Assembly: GCA_030618975.1 (NCBI GenBank)
Contig: JAUXCH010000055.1
Span: forward strand, 1 to 12,652
Origin: Planctomycetia bacterium
Lineage (GTDB): Bacteria; Planctomycetota; PLA2; JAEUHO01
DNA: 12,652 nucleotides
Direction of reading: 5' to 3'
Shown here: one piece after another, positions 1 through 7,545 of the stretch
How the letters are laid out: every line of letters starts with the position of its first letter
Position numbering within the stretch: position 1 is the first letter of the stretch
The notes under the pieces: model-generated
Databases searched by the model: none
The model's input: the letters and a program-made list of their open reading frames with translations, nothing else
Told to the model about the DNA's origin: nothing
Made by a program: the position numbers and the translations under genes

Positions 1-1
1 G

Positions 2-337
2 GCGTTCGTCGCGATCGAGACGGGCAGGCAGATGCCCAACGACACGCTCGCCCACGCGTGGAACGTCATGAGCGAGCCGCGTCAGTTCGCGCTGAAGGTC
101 AGCCTGACGGGCGTGCTCGTCTCGATCGGCACGGTCGTCGCGGCCGCCCGGCACCACCGGGTCCGGCGCGGGCTCGGCCTCGCCATCGCCAGTTTCGTCC
201 TCTTTGCCGCTAGTGCCACGGTGCTCTCGAATGCCCACCGCGTCCACGCTCTCGCGTCGACGTCGTTCAGGGTCCAGCAGGAAGTGCCGTGGGTCCTTTC
301 CCATCCCCCCTACCCCCGACTGGAGAACCGACGATGA
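2..337 (+). CDS. Small membrane protein, 5'-truncated at window edge
   Basis: This frame is open from the first bases of the window to a TGA at 335-337, so the gene probably begins upstream. An internal ATG at 32 would give 101 residues. From that ATG, two hydrophobic segments are visible at about residues 22-40 and 48-66, separated by a basic loop (RHHRVRRG). This suggests a two-helix inner-membrane protein or the C-terminal part of a larger one. The tail after the second helix is polar and proline-containing. The stop overlaps the next start in an ATGA arrangement, which implies translational coupling with the coiled-coil gene downstream. I do not recognise the family. The frame is supported by the coupling and the membrane-like composition, but a complete short gene starting at 32 cannot be excluded. 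Confidence 0.55.
   Translation, partial: AFVAIETGRQMPNDTLAHAWNVMSEPRQFALKVSLTGVLVSIGTVVAAARHHRVRRGLGLAIASFVLFAASATVLSNAHRVHALASTSFRVQQEVPWVLSHPPYPRLENRR
322..325 (+). promoter_or_regulatory. Ribosome binding site fixing the start at 334
   Basis: GGAG lies 8 bases before the ATG at 334. It supports that ATG, which overlaps the preceding stop, over an in-frame ATG at 289 that would lie well inside the upstream gene and precede the hydrophobic anchor. Confidence 0.6.
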
Positions 338-1128
338 AGAAGCTCATTGTCCTGGGCCTGCTTGCAGCCGGCCTCGTCGCGTTCGTCGGCGTCGACGTCG
401 TACGGGGCACGCTCGGGCGGGCCCGCGACGAGATCCGGGAGTCACTCACTTCCCAGATCCCGCTTCGCACGCAGCTCGCCGAGGCGCAAGCCCAAATCGA
501 CGCATACGCCGAAAGCGTGATCCGCGGCGAAGTCGCCGCCGAGAACCTCACCGACATGATTCGTGACGTGGAGCGCGAGGTGCGCGTCCTGGACGTGCAC
601 GTCGAGCGCGAACGCGTGGCCCTCGTGGCCATGCGGCGCGGCCTCGAGGTCGTACCCACGTCCACCGCATCCACCGACGAAGAGCGCGAAGCCGTCCGGC
701 GCACGCGCCTCTTCCGTGCCCAGGCGGAGCTGCTCGAGCGGCGCCGCCAGGACCTCGATCGCCTGCAGCGCGAGCACGGGAGCACGATCGCCTCGCTCGA
801 GGAGGCCCGCCAGGAGCAGGCCCGTCTCGCCGAGGAGGTCTACGTGCTCGCCGCCGAGATCGAATCGCTCGAAGCCCGCACTGCCGCGGCCCGCACCCGC
901 GAGGCCGTCGGCGACGCGATCGTCTCGAGCAGCGGCTACGCCGACGCGCAGCAGCGCCTGAAGAGCGTCCGCAACTCGATCCGCGAGCGGAACAAGCTCC
1001 TCGAGTACTACGAGTACGAACGTCGTCCCATCCGGGCGACGGGCGCGCTCACCGTCAGACTCGAAGACACCCCCGCCGACGCGCGCACGGCCATCGACGA
1101 CGTCCTGGCCGCCTTCCCCCAGCGCTGA
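334..1128 (+). CDS. Membrane-anchored coiled-coil protein of unknown function
   Basis: This 264-residue protein begins MKKLIVLGLLAAG, a single hydrophobic anchor at residues 3-22 with two lysines on the cytoplasmic side. It is followed by long charged, Glu/Arg/Leu/Ala-rich helices at about 28-105, 115-190 and 203-228 that read as coiled coil. A Thr/Ser-rich break (PTSTAST, 108-114) divides the first two. The layout (short anchor, a stretch ending in ...SQIPLRTQ, then coiled coil) resembles from memory a family of small coiled-coil proteins common in Planctomycetes, but I cannot name a function. Most of the chain would lie outside the inner membrane if the anchor is N-in. The gene is coupled to the upstream membrane protein by a 4-base overlap, so the two products may form one membrane complex; that is inference. 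No catalytic motif and no cysteines are visible. Confidence 0.85.
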   Translation: MKKLIVLGLLAAGLVAFVGVDVVRGTLGRARDEIRESLTSQIPLRTQLAEAQAQIDAYAESVIRGEVAAENLTDMIRDVEREVRVLDVHVERERVALVAMRRGLEVVPTSTASTDEEREAVRRTRLFRAQAELLERRRQDLDRLQREHGSTIASLEEARQEQARLAEEVYVLAAEIESLEARTAAARTREAVGDAIVSSSGYADAQQRLKSVRNSIRERNKLLEYYEYERRPIRATGALTVRLEDTPADARTAIDDVLAAFPQR

Positions 1129-1170
1129 CGCGCCCCTCTCACGGACCGACCGGACTCTCGTGAGCCGAGC

Positions 1171-1176
1171 GGAGGA
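1171..1176 (+). promoter_or_regulatory. Strong ribosome binding site for a GTG start
   Basis: GGAGGA sits 9 bases before the GTG at 1186. It supports GTG over the later in-frame ATG (Met14), which would cut into the first membrane helix. Confidence 0.6.
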
Positions 1177-1185
1177 TCCCTCGCG

Positions 1186-2142
1186 GTGCAGGCACGCCCC
1201 CAGCCCCCCCTGCTGCAAGCCTGGATGACGGTGGTCGCCATCGTCCTCCTGCTGGCCGGCCTCGCCCTGGAGATCACCCTCGCTCACGAGACCCTCGATG
1301 CCCGGGCCACGCTGCGATACGCCGTGGCCCGGGCGTCCCCCCTGTCCGCAAGCGTCGAGCACGACGACGCGGACCTGCTCGCCGAGGCGCGTCAGGGCCT
1401 CGCCCGGCACGACTTCGACGCGGCCCGGGCGCTGCTCGCCGCCCGCGCCGAAGCCGTGCCCACCCCCGAAACCCGGCGGCTCGCCTCCCTGGCGGCGGCT
1501 TCGACCGCGTCGTTTCGCGACGCGGCCCGACAGGCCACGTTCGCCTCGCGGCTCGCGCCGGGCGACGACGCCGCCCTGGAGAACGCGGAGGACGCCTTGG
1601 ATCTCGCCCTGCTCGGTCGCCTCCGCACTCCGACCCGCATCGCCGGCGGCGCCGCAGCCCTCTTCCTCCTGGCGTGTGCCGTGCACGCGTCGCGCCGCCG
1701 CCGCCGACAACGTCTCCTCGACCGGTGGCTCGACGGCGTCGAGGGCCGGATGTCGGTCTCGGTCGACGGTCGATGCGAACCCGGTGACGGCGTAGTGCCC
1801 GCGGATACCCACGCGCTCTCCGTCGACGTGTTCCTGCACGCGAAGGGCGCGCCCCCGCGACCGCCGCGCCCCGGCCCCACGCTGGCGCTCGTCCTGTCCC
1901 ACGCCGCGTCGAACACGACGCTCAGGCTCACGCCGGTTCGCGACGTCGTAGGCGACGCCGTCCGCACGCGCCTGAAGGAGGGGACCCTCGCGCGTGTCCT
2001 CGCGCACCCGGGAACGTGGCGCATCCTGGCCCGCCTGGACGGGCGCCCGGTCGTCGAGAGCCGGCTGGAGGTCGAGCCCCCCGCCTCCGCCCCCGCCACC
2101 GGCCCGGCGCGACGCCTCCTCCACCTCGTCGCCCGCGCCTGA
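1186..2142 (+). CDS. Two-helix membrane protein with TPR-like helical domain
   Basis: This 318-residue protein starts at GTG. A first transmembrane helix is at about residues 13-31 and a second at 151-168. The latter is followed by a strongly basic run (SRRRRRQR, 169-176), which by the positive-inside rule puts the C-terminal part in the cytoplasm and residues 35-150 outside. The outer segment is alpha-helical and Ala/Arg/Asp-rich, with paired-helix spacing like tetratricopeptide repeats (for example RHDFDAARALLAARAEA near 74-90 and a second repeat near 105-130). The C-terminal 140 residues look beta-rich with proline-rich linkers at 222-231 and 298-305. No catalytic motif was recognised. It lies 57 bases after the coiled-coil gene in the same direction, so co-transcription is likely. 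The TPR assignment is by pattern only. Confidence 0.8.
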   Translation: MQARPQPPLLQAWMTVVAIVLLLAGLALEITLAHETLDARATLRYAVARASPLSASVEHDDADLLAEARQGLARHDFDAARALLAARAEAVPTPETRRLASLAAASTASFRDAARQATFASRLAPGDDAALENAEDALDLALLGRLRTPTRIAGGAAALFLLACAVHASRRRRRQRLLDRWLDGVEGRMSVSVDGRCEPGDGVVPADTHALSVDVFLHAKGAPPRPPRPGPTLALVLSHAASNTTLRLTPVRDVVGDAVRTRLKEGTLARVLAHPGTWRILARLDGRPVVESRLEVEPPASAPATGPARRLLHLVARA

Positions 2143-2187
2143 CCCCTGTTGCGCGGCGACCTTCGCGGGTACGCTCGCCTCCTCGCC

Positions 2188-2205
2188 CTTCCGGGGGCAC
2201 GGAAG
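2188..2205 (+). other. Hairpin between the membrane-protein and secretin-like genes
   Basis: CTTCCG at 2188-2193 pairs with CGGAAG at 2200-2205 across a 6-base loop. The stem can extend outward through a one-base bulge to CC (2186-2187) and GG. There is no T-tract, so it is at best a weak terminator for the upstream gene or a leader structure. The rest of 2143-2263 shows no other feature. Confidence 0.25.
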
Positions 2206-2253
2206 AGGGGTGGATCCCGGCGCGTCCAAGCGTCGCGACCCCTTCTTCCGGAG

Positions 2254-2258
2254 AGGAG
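2254..2258 (+). promoter_or_regulatory. Ribosome binding site fixing the start at 2264
   Basis: AGGAG lies 5 bases before the ATG at 2264, with a further GGAG just upstream. It supports the start that opens directly onto a signal peptide; the same frame runs open 270 bases further upstream, inside the previous gene. Confidence 0.65.
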
Positions 2259-2263
2259 ACGAC

Positions 2264-3451
2264 ATGACGCGCACCCGCACCGTCGCCCTGCTGACCCTGA
2301 TAGCCCTGCTTCTCGCCCTGGTCCCGGGCACCGCCCTCCAGGCCGAGGAGGAGGAGCGCATGGCCCTCGCCTTCGAGGCTCCGATCGCCCTCGAGCAGCT
2401 GATCAGGGAGGTGGGCCAGGCGCTCGACCTGCCCCTGGTCTGGGATCCCAAGAGCCGCGCCCTGCAGAACAAGCAGGCCACGGGCGACGTGCGCTTCGTC
2501 GGCACGAAGGCCGAGATCCTCCAGGGTCTGCGGAGCGTCCTCACCTTCTACGAGCTCGTGATCGTCCCGGTCGGCTCGGGGAAGAATGAAAAGTACCTGA
2601 TCATGGACGCCCGGCAGACGGCGGCGATCGTCAAGCTCAAGCCGGTCTTCGTCGACCTCAGCGACGACAACCTGGAGGAGTACGAGCAGCAGGACGGCCT
2701 CTTCCTGACCACCACCATCAAGGTGGAGCACATGGACAACCTGCGCGACGCCAGAAACGCCCTGAACCGCATCGTCTCGGGTCAGAACATCGGCAACGTC
2801 ACCGAGGTCCCCGCAGCGCGCGTATTCGTGGTCACGGACTTCGCCCCGAACGTCGTCGCGATCTATCGCCTGCTCCGCCAGATGGACGTTCCGACAGGAG
2901 ACCGGGGCGCCGAAGCCTCCGCCAGCGAGGAGGTCTTCCAGGCGGTGCGCCTCAAGTACGCGTCGGCGGAGACGGCGGGCGCCATCCTGACCGACCACTT
3001 CGCCGCGAGGGCGCCGGCCCGTCCACGCGCCCCGAACCCCCAGCGCTCGCCGTCCGGCGACGTTCCGCCGCGTCCGCTCCTCCGCATCCACGCCGACGCC
3101 CGGCTCAACCAGGTCCTGATCACCGGCATGCGCAAGGACGTGGACCGGGTGCTCGAGGTCGTACAAGCACTCGACCAGCCGTTGCCCCAGGTCAACGCGA
3201 CCGTGCAGGTGATCCGCCTCGAGCACATCAACGCCTCGCTGGCGGCGGAGACCCTCAACCAGCTGATCCGCCGCTTTCCGGACCCCTGGCTCGCGACGCC
3301 CGGCGCGAAGAACCTGCCGGCGGTGGAAGCCCACCACGAGACGAACTCGCTGCTGCTCCACGCCGGCGAGGCCGCCGCCACGGTGCTGAGACGCGTCGTC
3401 ACGGAGCTGGACCAGCCCCAGGCGACGGAACCCGAGGAGGCGCCGAAGTAG
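2264..3451 (+). CDS. Exported secretin N-domain (NolW-like) protein lacking the channel domain
   Basis: This 395-residue protein has a clear signal peptide at residues 1-27 (MTRTRT, a Leu/Ala core, then ALQA before EEEE). An N0-like domain is at about 34-115. Three secretin N1/N2/N3-type modules follow at about 148-208, 223-304 and 311-384. Each has the family pattern of a strand such as VFQAVRLKYASAETAGAIL, then a strand with Asp/Asn (IHADARLNQVLITG, VEAHHETNSLLLHAG), and an amphipathic helix ending in LxxLD. In type II/III secretion and type IV pilus secretins these modules form the periplasmic ring. Here the protein stops just after the third module, so the outer-membrane beta-barrel gate domain is absent. 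It may be a periplasmic scaffold, a regulator of a secretin encoded elsewhere, or a repurposed protein. A proline-rich linker (residues 251-271) interrupts the N2 module. Confidence 0.85.
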   Translation: MTRTRTVALLTLIALLLALVPGTALQAEEEERMALAFEAPIALEQLIREVGQALDLPLVWDPKSRALQNKQATGDVRFVGTKAEILQGLRSVLTFYELVIVPVGSGKNEKYLIMDARQTAAIVKLKPVFVDLSDDNLEEYEQQDGLFLTTTIKVEHMDNLRDARNALNRIVSGQNIGNVTEVPAARVFVVTDFAPNVVAIYRLLRQMDVPTGDRGAEASASEEVFQAVRLKYASAETAGAILTDHFAARAPARPRAPNPQRSPSGDVPPRPLLRIHADARLNQVLITGMRKDVDRVLEVVQALDQPLPQVNATVQVIRLEHINASLAAETLNQLIRRFPDPWLATPGAKNLPAVEAHHETNSLLLHAGEAAATVLRRVVTELDQPQATEPEEAPK

Positions 3452-3464
3452 GGCGACCTCGCCC
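3451..3464 (+). terminator. Possible short GC hairpin at the stop codon
   Basis: GGGCG and CGCCC form a 5-bp stem (6 bp with the adjoining A-T pair) starting at the last base of the TAG stop. No T-tract follows, so intrinsic termination is doubtful; the hairpin is a sequence observation only. Confidence 0.25.
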
Positions 3465-3537
3465 AGGCCTCGGAACCCGCTCCCTCCGGGCGCCGCTCGG
3501 GCCGATGAGGGGGGAGTCGGCCGGGCCCCGCGCGGCC

Positions 3538-3543
3538 TACAAT
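3538..3543 (+). promoter_or_regulatory. Possible -10 element ahead of the S55 peptidase gene
   Basis: TACAAT is one base from the bacterial consensus and stands out in this GC-rich gap, 28 bases before the ATG at 3572. No recognisable -35 lies 17 bases upstream. It may nonetheless mark the start of a separate transcription unit for the next two genes. The rest of the 120-base gap shows only GC-rich short palindromes. Confidence 0.25.
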
Positions 3544-3571
3544 CCGGCTGCGTCCCCACCCGGCAGGCTCC

Positions 3572-5347
3572 ATGATCGCTCTCCCGCCCCGTGCTCCCTT
3601 CCTCCTCCTCGCCCTCCTCCTCCTCGGCGCATCCGGTCTGCAGGCCCCCGTCGCCGTCGCCGGCGACGAACCGGCGCCCACCGACGAGCGCATCTTCCCC
3701 CTGAGCGCCGTCCGCCCCGGGCTCAGGGGCACGGCCCACACGGTGTTCTCGGGCACGCGTGTCGAGACCTTCGAGGTCGAGGTCGTCGACGTCGTCCACA
3801 ACTTCCTGTCCAAGCAGGACGTGATCCTCGTCCGGTGCCTGGGCGACCGGATCGGCCGCACGGGCATCGCCGAGGGCATGTCCGGGTCGCCCGTGACGAT
3901 CGACGGGAAGATCGTCGGGGCCCTCTCCTACGCCTGGGAGTGGACGAAGGAACCGATCTGCGGCGTCACCCCCATCGAGTCCATGATCGCGGACGGCAGC
4001 CGCCTCCTGGAGGGCCGCCCCTCCGGGTCCGAGCCCCCCACGCTCCTTCGCCAACCGCGCCCGCGGCCGATCCGGGCCCGGGACGGCGACCTCCGGAGAA
4101 TCGCCACGCCGCTCTGCCTGGGGGGCTTCTCGCCCGCAGGGTGCGCGAGGGTCGCGGACGCACTCGCCGACGTGGGCTTGCCCGTCCGCATCGGCGGCGG
4201 CGTGGTGACGGGCGCGCCGGCGGGCTGGGCCAACCTGGATGCACCGGTCGTCCCGGGGTGCGCCCTCACCGTGGACCTCGTGCGCGGCGACTTCAGCGCG
4301 TCCGCCGTCGGCACCTGCACGTTCGTCGACGGCGATCGCGTGTTCGCCTTCGGCCACGGCTTCCAGGACATCGGCGAGACGCTGTTTCCCCTGAGCGTGG
4401 CCTACATCTACAGCGTCGTGCCCAAGCACAACCTCTCGTTCAAGATGGGCGCCTCCATCCGCGAGGTCGGAGCGATCGTGCAGGACCGCCAGTCGGGCGT
4501 CACCGGCATGCTCGGAGCCAAGGCGCCGATGGTGCCCGTGCACGTGAGGCTCGGAAACGAGGCGACGGGCCGAGTCGAGGACTTCCACTTCGAGGTCACG
4601 GCGAACCGGACGCTCTTCCGGCCCATGCTGATCCTCTCCATCCGCGAGGCGTTCAGCAAGGCCGAGCGCACCCTGGGGGCGAACACCAAGCACTTCGACC
4701 TCGAGGTGAAGCTCGCGGGCGTGGGGGAGACCTGGTCCTACCAGGACACGATCGTCGCCTTCGACGCCGGCTTCTCGCGGGTCCTCGTCACGATCGTGGA
4801 CCGGGTGATGAACCACCCGACGCAACGCGCGGAGTTCGAGCGCATCGACCTCGATGTCCGCATCGAGAACGTGGACCGCCGAGCGACCGTCGAGAAGGTG
4901 ACGGCCTCGAAGGACGAGGTGCGTCCCGGCGAGGAGGTGGAGCTCCTCGTGCGCATGCGCAGGATGGACGGCGGAGAGCTCTTCTTCGAGCGGTTCACCG
5001 TCCGGATCCCCGCCGATGCGCCGACCGGCGACTTCGGGCTCCTCGTGACCGGCGGCGACGACGTGGCCGCCGAGGTGGCCACGCCGATCGACGTCCTCGA
5101 CATCCCCGCTCTCTACGACGCGTTCTACAAGAGCACCGAGCTCGTCGTGATCGTGCCCACCGGACGCATCGACCTGGACATGGACGGGAGGCTGCTCAGG
5201 AACCTCCCGCTGTCGGTGGTCGCGCGGCTCGCCCGGTCCCCCGGCGCCGCGCGAGTCAAGATCCAGCCCGTCTCGGAGAAGCTGCGGCGTACGGTGCCCT
5301 ACGTCGTCTCGGGCAAGGGCAAGGTGGTCCTGCGTGTCGTCCGCTGA
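3572..5347 (+). CDS. Exported SpoIVB-type (peptidase S55) domain protein
   Basis: This 591-residue protein has a signal peptide (hydrophobic core 9-22, likely cleavage after AVAVA near residue 30). Residues 41-137 match the S55 domain: a start like IFPLSAVRPGLRGTAHTVFSG, an acidic strand pair, then GMSGSPV at 102-108 and an ExxICGVTPIESM stretch. Ser104 aligns with the catalytic serine of GDSGGP-type proteases. A second block near 255-320 (DGDRVFAFGHGF, with His262, then QDRQSGVTGMLGAKAPM) is typical of this exported subgroup as I recall it. The C-terminal part (about 380-591) is beta-rich with a PGEEVELLVRMR segment like an accessory beta-sandwich. Bacillus SpoIVB is a signalling protease in sporulation, but nothing sporulation-related is nearby, so the substrate is unknown. 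Whether it is an active protease is inference. The next gene begins 46 bases on and is probably co-transcribed. Confidence 0.88.
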   Translation: MIALPPRAPFLLLALLLLGASGLQAPVAVAGDEPAPTDERIFPLSAVRPGLRGTAHTVFSGTRVETFEVEVVDVVHNFLSKQDVILVRCLGDRIGRTGIAEGMSGSPVTIDGKIVGALSYAWEWTKEPICGVTPIESMIADGSRLLEGRPSGSEPPTLLRQPRPRPIRARDGDLRRIATPLCLGGFSPAGCARVADALADVGLPVRIGGGVVTGAPAGWANLDAPVVPGCALTVDLVRGDFSASAVGTCTFVDGDRVFAFGHGFQDIGETLFPLSVAYIYSVVPKHNLSFKMGASIREVGAIVQDRQSGVTGMLGAKAPMVPVHVRLGNEATGRVEDFHFEVTANRTLFRPMLILSIREAFSKAERTLGANTKHFDLEVKLAGVGETWSYQDTIVAFDAGFSRVLVTIVDRVMNHPTQRAEFERIDLDVRIENVDRRATVEKVTASKDEVRPGEEVELLVRMRRMDGGELFFERFTVRIPADAPTGDFGLLVTGGDDVAAEVATPIDVLDIPALYDAFYKSTELVVIVPTGRIDLDMDGRLLRNLPLSVVARLARSPGAARVKIQPVSEKLRRTVPYVVSGKGKVVLRVVR

Positions 5348-5380
5348 TGTCGTCCGCCGGTCCCGCGGCTGCGTCCCACG

Positions 5381-5388
5381 AGGAGGAG
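5381..5388 (+). promoter_or_regulatory. Strong ribosome binding site for the propeller gene
   Basis: AGGAGGAG ends 5 bases before the ATG at 5394. It fixes the start at the signal peptide (MRRLALNVLL) rather than at the in-frame ATG at 5334, which would overlap the preceding gene. Confidence 0.7.
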
Positions 5389-5393
5389 TTTCC

Positions 5394-7415
5394 ATGCGTC
5401 GTCTCGCGCTGAACGTGCTGCTGCTCGCGCTGCTGCTCGCACCTGCGACCGTCCTGGCCGGCGGCGCCACGGTCTACGAGCTGGGAGGCGCCGAGACTTT
5501 CGCCCAGGGCGATCTCGACGCGCTCTCGCTCGACGCGGAGGGCATCCTGCGCCCGGGGCCGTCCTTCGCCGCCGTGCCCCTCGACGCGCCGACCTCGTGG
5601 GCCGCGACGAGGTCGGGCGGCGACATCTGGATCGGCACGGGCAACACGGGCGACGTCCTGCGCGTCAAGGCCGACGGGCAGGTCGAACGGATCGAGACGG
5701 GCGACTCGCTGATGGTGACCGCGCTGGCGCCCCTGCCCGACGGCGGGGTGGCGGCGGCCGTCTTCCCCGGTGCCCGACTCGTCAAGATCTCACCGGAAGG
5801 CGGCACGAGCACGCTGGCCGCCCTCCCGGCCGAACACGTGTGGGCGCTCGTCTCCGACGGACGCGGCGCGCTCACCGCGGCCACCGGCATGCCCGGCGCC
5901 GTCTTCGAGATCGATCCCTTCGGCGCCGTGAAGAAGGTCGCCGAGGTCGGTGACGACCACGCACGCTGCCTCACCCGCAGCGACACGGCGTGGCTGGTCG
6001 GCACGGCGCCCAAGGGGCGCGTGCTGCGCATCGAGCGCGGCCAGGTCCGCGTGCTGCGCGACCTCGACGCCCAGGAGATCGTCGGCCTGGTCCCGCTGGC
6101 CGGCGGCGGGCTGTTGGTGGCCGCGAACGCCGACCAGGCGGGCGGCAACCCGCAGGCGATCGCCGGGCTGCTCAAGGCGATGGTGGAACCGCCCGAGACC
6201 AAGCCGGGGCAGAAGCCGCGGCCGCGGCCCTCGCTCCAGGACGGAAGCGTGCTCTGGATCGAGCCGTCGGGTGCGGTCACCACGCTCTGGGCGGAGGCGA
6301 AGGTCGCGGCCCTGTCGCTGGTCGCCGACGGGGAGGGCGCCCTGCTCGGTACGTACCCGTCGGGCCGGCTGATCCGCGTGGAACCCAAGCAGCCGTCCCA
6401 GGTCTTCGCGGATCTCCCCGAGGCCGAGGCGAGCGTGCTCCTGGCGGGGCGGGAAGGTCTCGAGGCCGTCGTCACGTCGAACCCCGCGGTGCTGCACCGC
6501 CCGCAGGACGCCGCGCCCCAGGGCTCGTTCACCTCGGCTCCTCTCGACGCCGGCGCCACGGCGCGCTGGGGCCGCATCCGTGTCTCCGGCACAGGCATCC
6601 GGGGCCTCGAGTTCCGGAGCGGGGAGACAGAGGAACCGGACGAGGCCTGGAGCGACTGGCGTCCGGCCGAGGCCTTCCGCGACCTCGAAGGCGGATGCGG
6701 CGCCCGTGCCCGCTTCCTGCAACTCCGCGTGTCGCTCGCCGGCGCGGACGCGTCGCTCCGGTCGGTCTCCGTCGTCGCGGCGCCGCCGAACCGCGCGCCG
6801 GTGGTGGTCTCGCTCACCGTGAAGCGGCAGGGCGAGGAGAACGGCGCCGGTCTCCCCGATCCCACGCCGCTCCGCGTGGTCGAGTGGGTGGCCGCGGATC
6901 CCGACGGGGACGCACTCCGCGTCGACCTGCACGCGCAGCGCGCAGGGTCGCCCCACTGGATCCCGCTCGTGAAGGCCAAGGTGCTGGCCAAACCCACGCA
7001 CACCTGGGACACGGCCGGCCTTCCGGACGGCACCTACCGCGTACGCCTCGTCCTGAGCGACGCCCCGGACAACGCGCCGGACCGCGAAGCGGAGGCCCTC
7101 GCCTCCACGGGCCCGTTCCGCGTCGACAACACCGCGCCCGTCGTGACGGTGAGCGCGCGCGTCGCCGGCAACCGTCTGCTCGTCGAGGGCGAGGCGATCG
7201 ACCAGGCCCGCGGCCGGGTCGCCGCGATCCACGTCTCCCTCGATGGCGGACCGTGGCAAACGCTGGGCCCCGTGGACGGCATCTACGACGAGGCGGCCGA
7301 GCCCTTCGCGGGTTCCCTCGCCCTGCCGGCGCCGGGCACCCACGACGTGGTCGTGCGCGCGCGCGACGCGGACGGAAACCCGGGCGCGGCCGCGACCGTC
7401 GTCACCATCCGCTGA
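5394..7415 (+). CDS. Exported beta-propeller protein with C-terminal FN3/Ig-like domains
   Basis: This 673-residue protein has a signal peptide (residues 1-22, ending VLA before GG). Residues ~55-370 show six or seven repeated blades of the form G-x-hydrophobic-xx-GT-x-G-x-h-h-R-h, for example DIWIGTGNTGDVLRV (77-91), AVFPGARLVKISPEG (122-136), TGMPGAVFEIDPFG (164-177), GTAPKGRVLRIERG (203-216) and GTYPSGRLIRVEP (319-331). These indicate a beta-propeller. Residues ~245-282 form a loop insertion rich in Pro, Lys and Arg. A beta-sandwich follows (378-465, beginning FTSAPLDAGATARWGRI), then two FN3/Ig-like domains (~468-578 and 579-673). The last contains NTAPVVTVSA and ends with DADGNPG, a common cadherin/FN3-like pattern. 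No catalytic residues are visible; a binding or scaffolding role outside the inner membrane is likely. It follows the S55 protein gene by 46 bases, so a functional pair is plausible but unproven. Confidence 0.85.
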   Translation: MRRLALNVLLLALLLAPATVLAGGATVYELGGAETFAQGDLDALSLDAEGILRPGPSFAAVPLDAPTSWAATRSGGDIWIGTGNTGDVLRVKADGQVERIETGDSLMVTALAPLPDGGVAAAVFPGARLVKISPEGGTSTLAALPAEHVWALVSDGRGALTAATGMPGAVFEIDPFGAVKKVAEVGDDHARCLTRSDTAWLVGTAPKGRVLRIERGQVRVLRDLDAQEIVGLVPLAGGGLLVAANADQAGGNPQAIAGLLKAMVEPPETKPGQKPRPRPSLQDGSVLWIEPSGAVTTLWAEAKVAALSLVADGEGALLGTYPSGRLIRVEPKQPSQVFADLPEAEASVLLAGREGLEAVVTSNPAVLHRPQDAAPQGSFTSAPLDAGATARWGRIRVSGTGIRGLEFRSGETEEPDEAWSDWRPAEAFRDLEGGCGARARFLQLRVSLAGADASLRSVSVVAAPPNRAPVVVSLTVKRQGEENGAGLPDPTPLRVVEWVAADPDGDALRVDLHAQRAGSPHWIPLVKAKVLAKPTHTWDTAGLPDGTYRVRLVLSDAPDNAPDREAEALASTGPFRVDNTAPVVTVSARVAGNRLLVEGEAIDQARGRVAAIHVSLDGGPWQTLGPVDGIYDEAAEPFAGSLALPAPGTHDVVVRARDADGNPGAAATVVTIR

Positions 7416-7468
7416 CCCCTCGAAGGCCGCGGCTCACACCTCCGACGCGTCTCGTGAACCGACCCGCG

Positions 7469-7529
7469 CAGGCGAGGGTCACCCGCACGCCGAAAGCCGA
7501 AAAATCGGGTCGGGTGTGGATTTCGCCTG
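7469..7529. terminator. Nested inverted repeat between convergent genes
   Basis: CAGGCGA (7469-7475) pairs with TCGCCTG (7523-7529). Inside it CACCCG (7480-7485) pairs with CGGGTG (7511-7516), and a small CCGA/TCGG hairpin with an AAAA loop lies at the centre (7497-7508). The structure fills most of the 130-base gap between two converging genes, where a bidirectional terminator is expected. There is no strong T-tract on either side, so Rho-independent termination is uncertain. No gene was found in this gap. Confidence 0.4.
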
Positions 7530-7545
7530 TCGGCTTGGAAACGGG

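Noticed and set aside
2149..2175. Promoter TTGCGC ... TACGCT ahead of the secretin-like gene
   Set aside because: The spacing is only 15 bases and both hexamers are poor matches, so it is no better than chance.
442..2544. 700-residue open frame on the minus strand
   Set aside because: It is antisense to two membrane-protein genes with good ribosome sites and hydrophobic helices; the composition is that of a shadow.
1928..5470. 1180-residue open frame on the minus strand
   Set aside because: It runs antisense to the secretin-like and S55 genes, and its Arg/Gly/His/Asp-rich composition without domains is typical of a shadow frame in GC-rich DNA.
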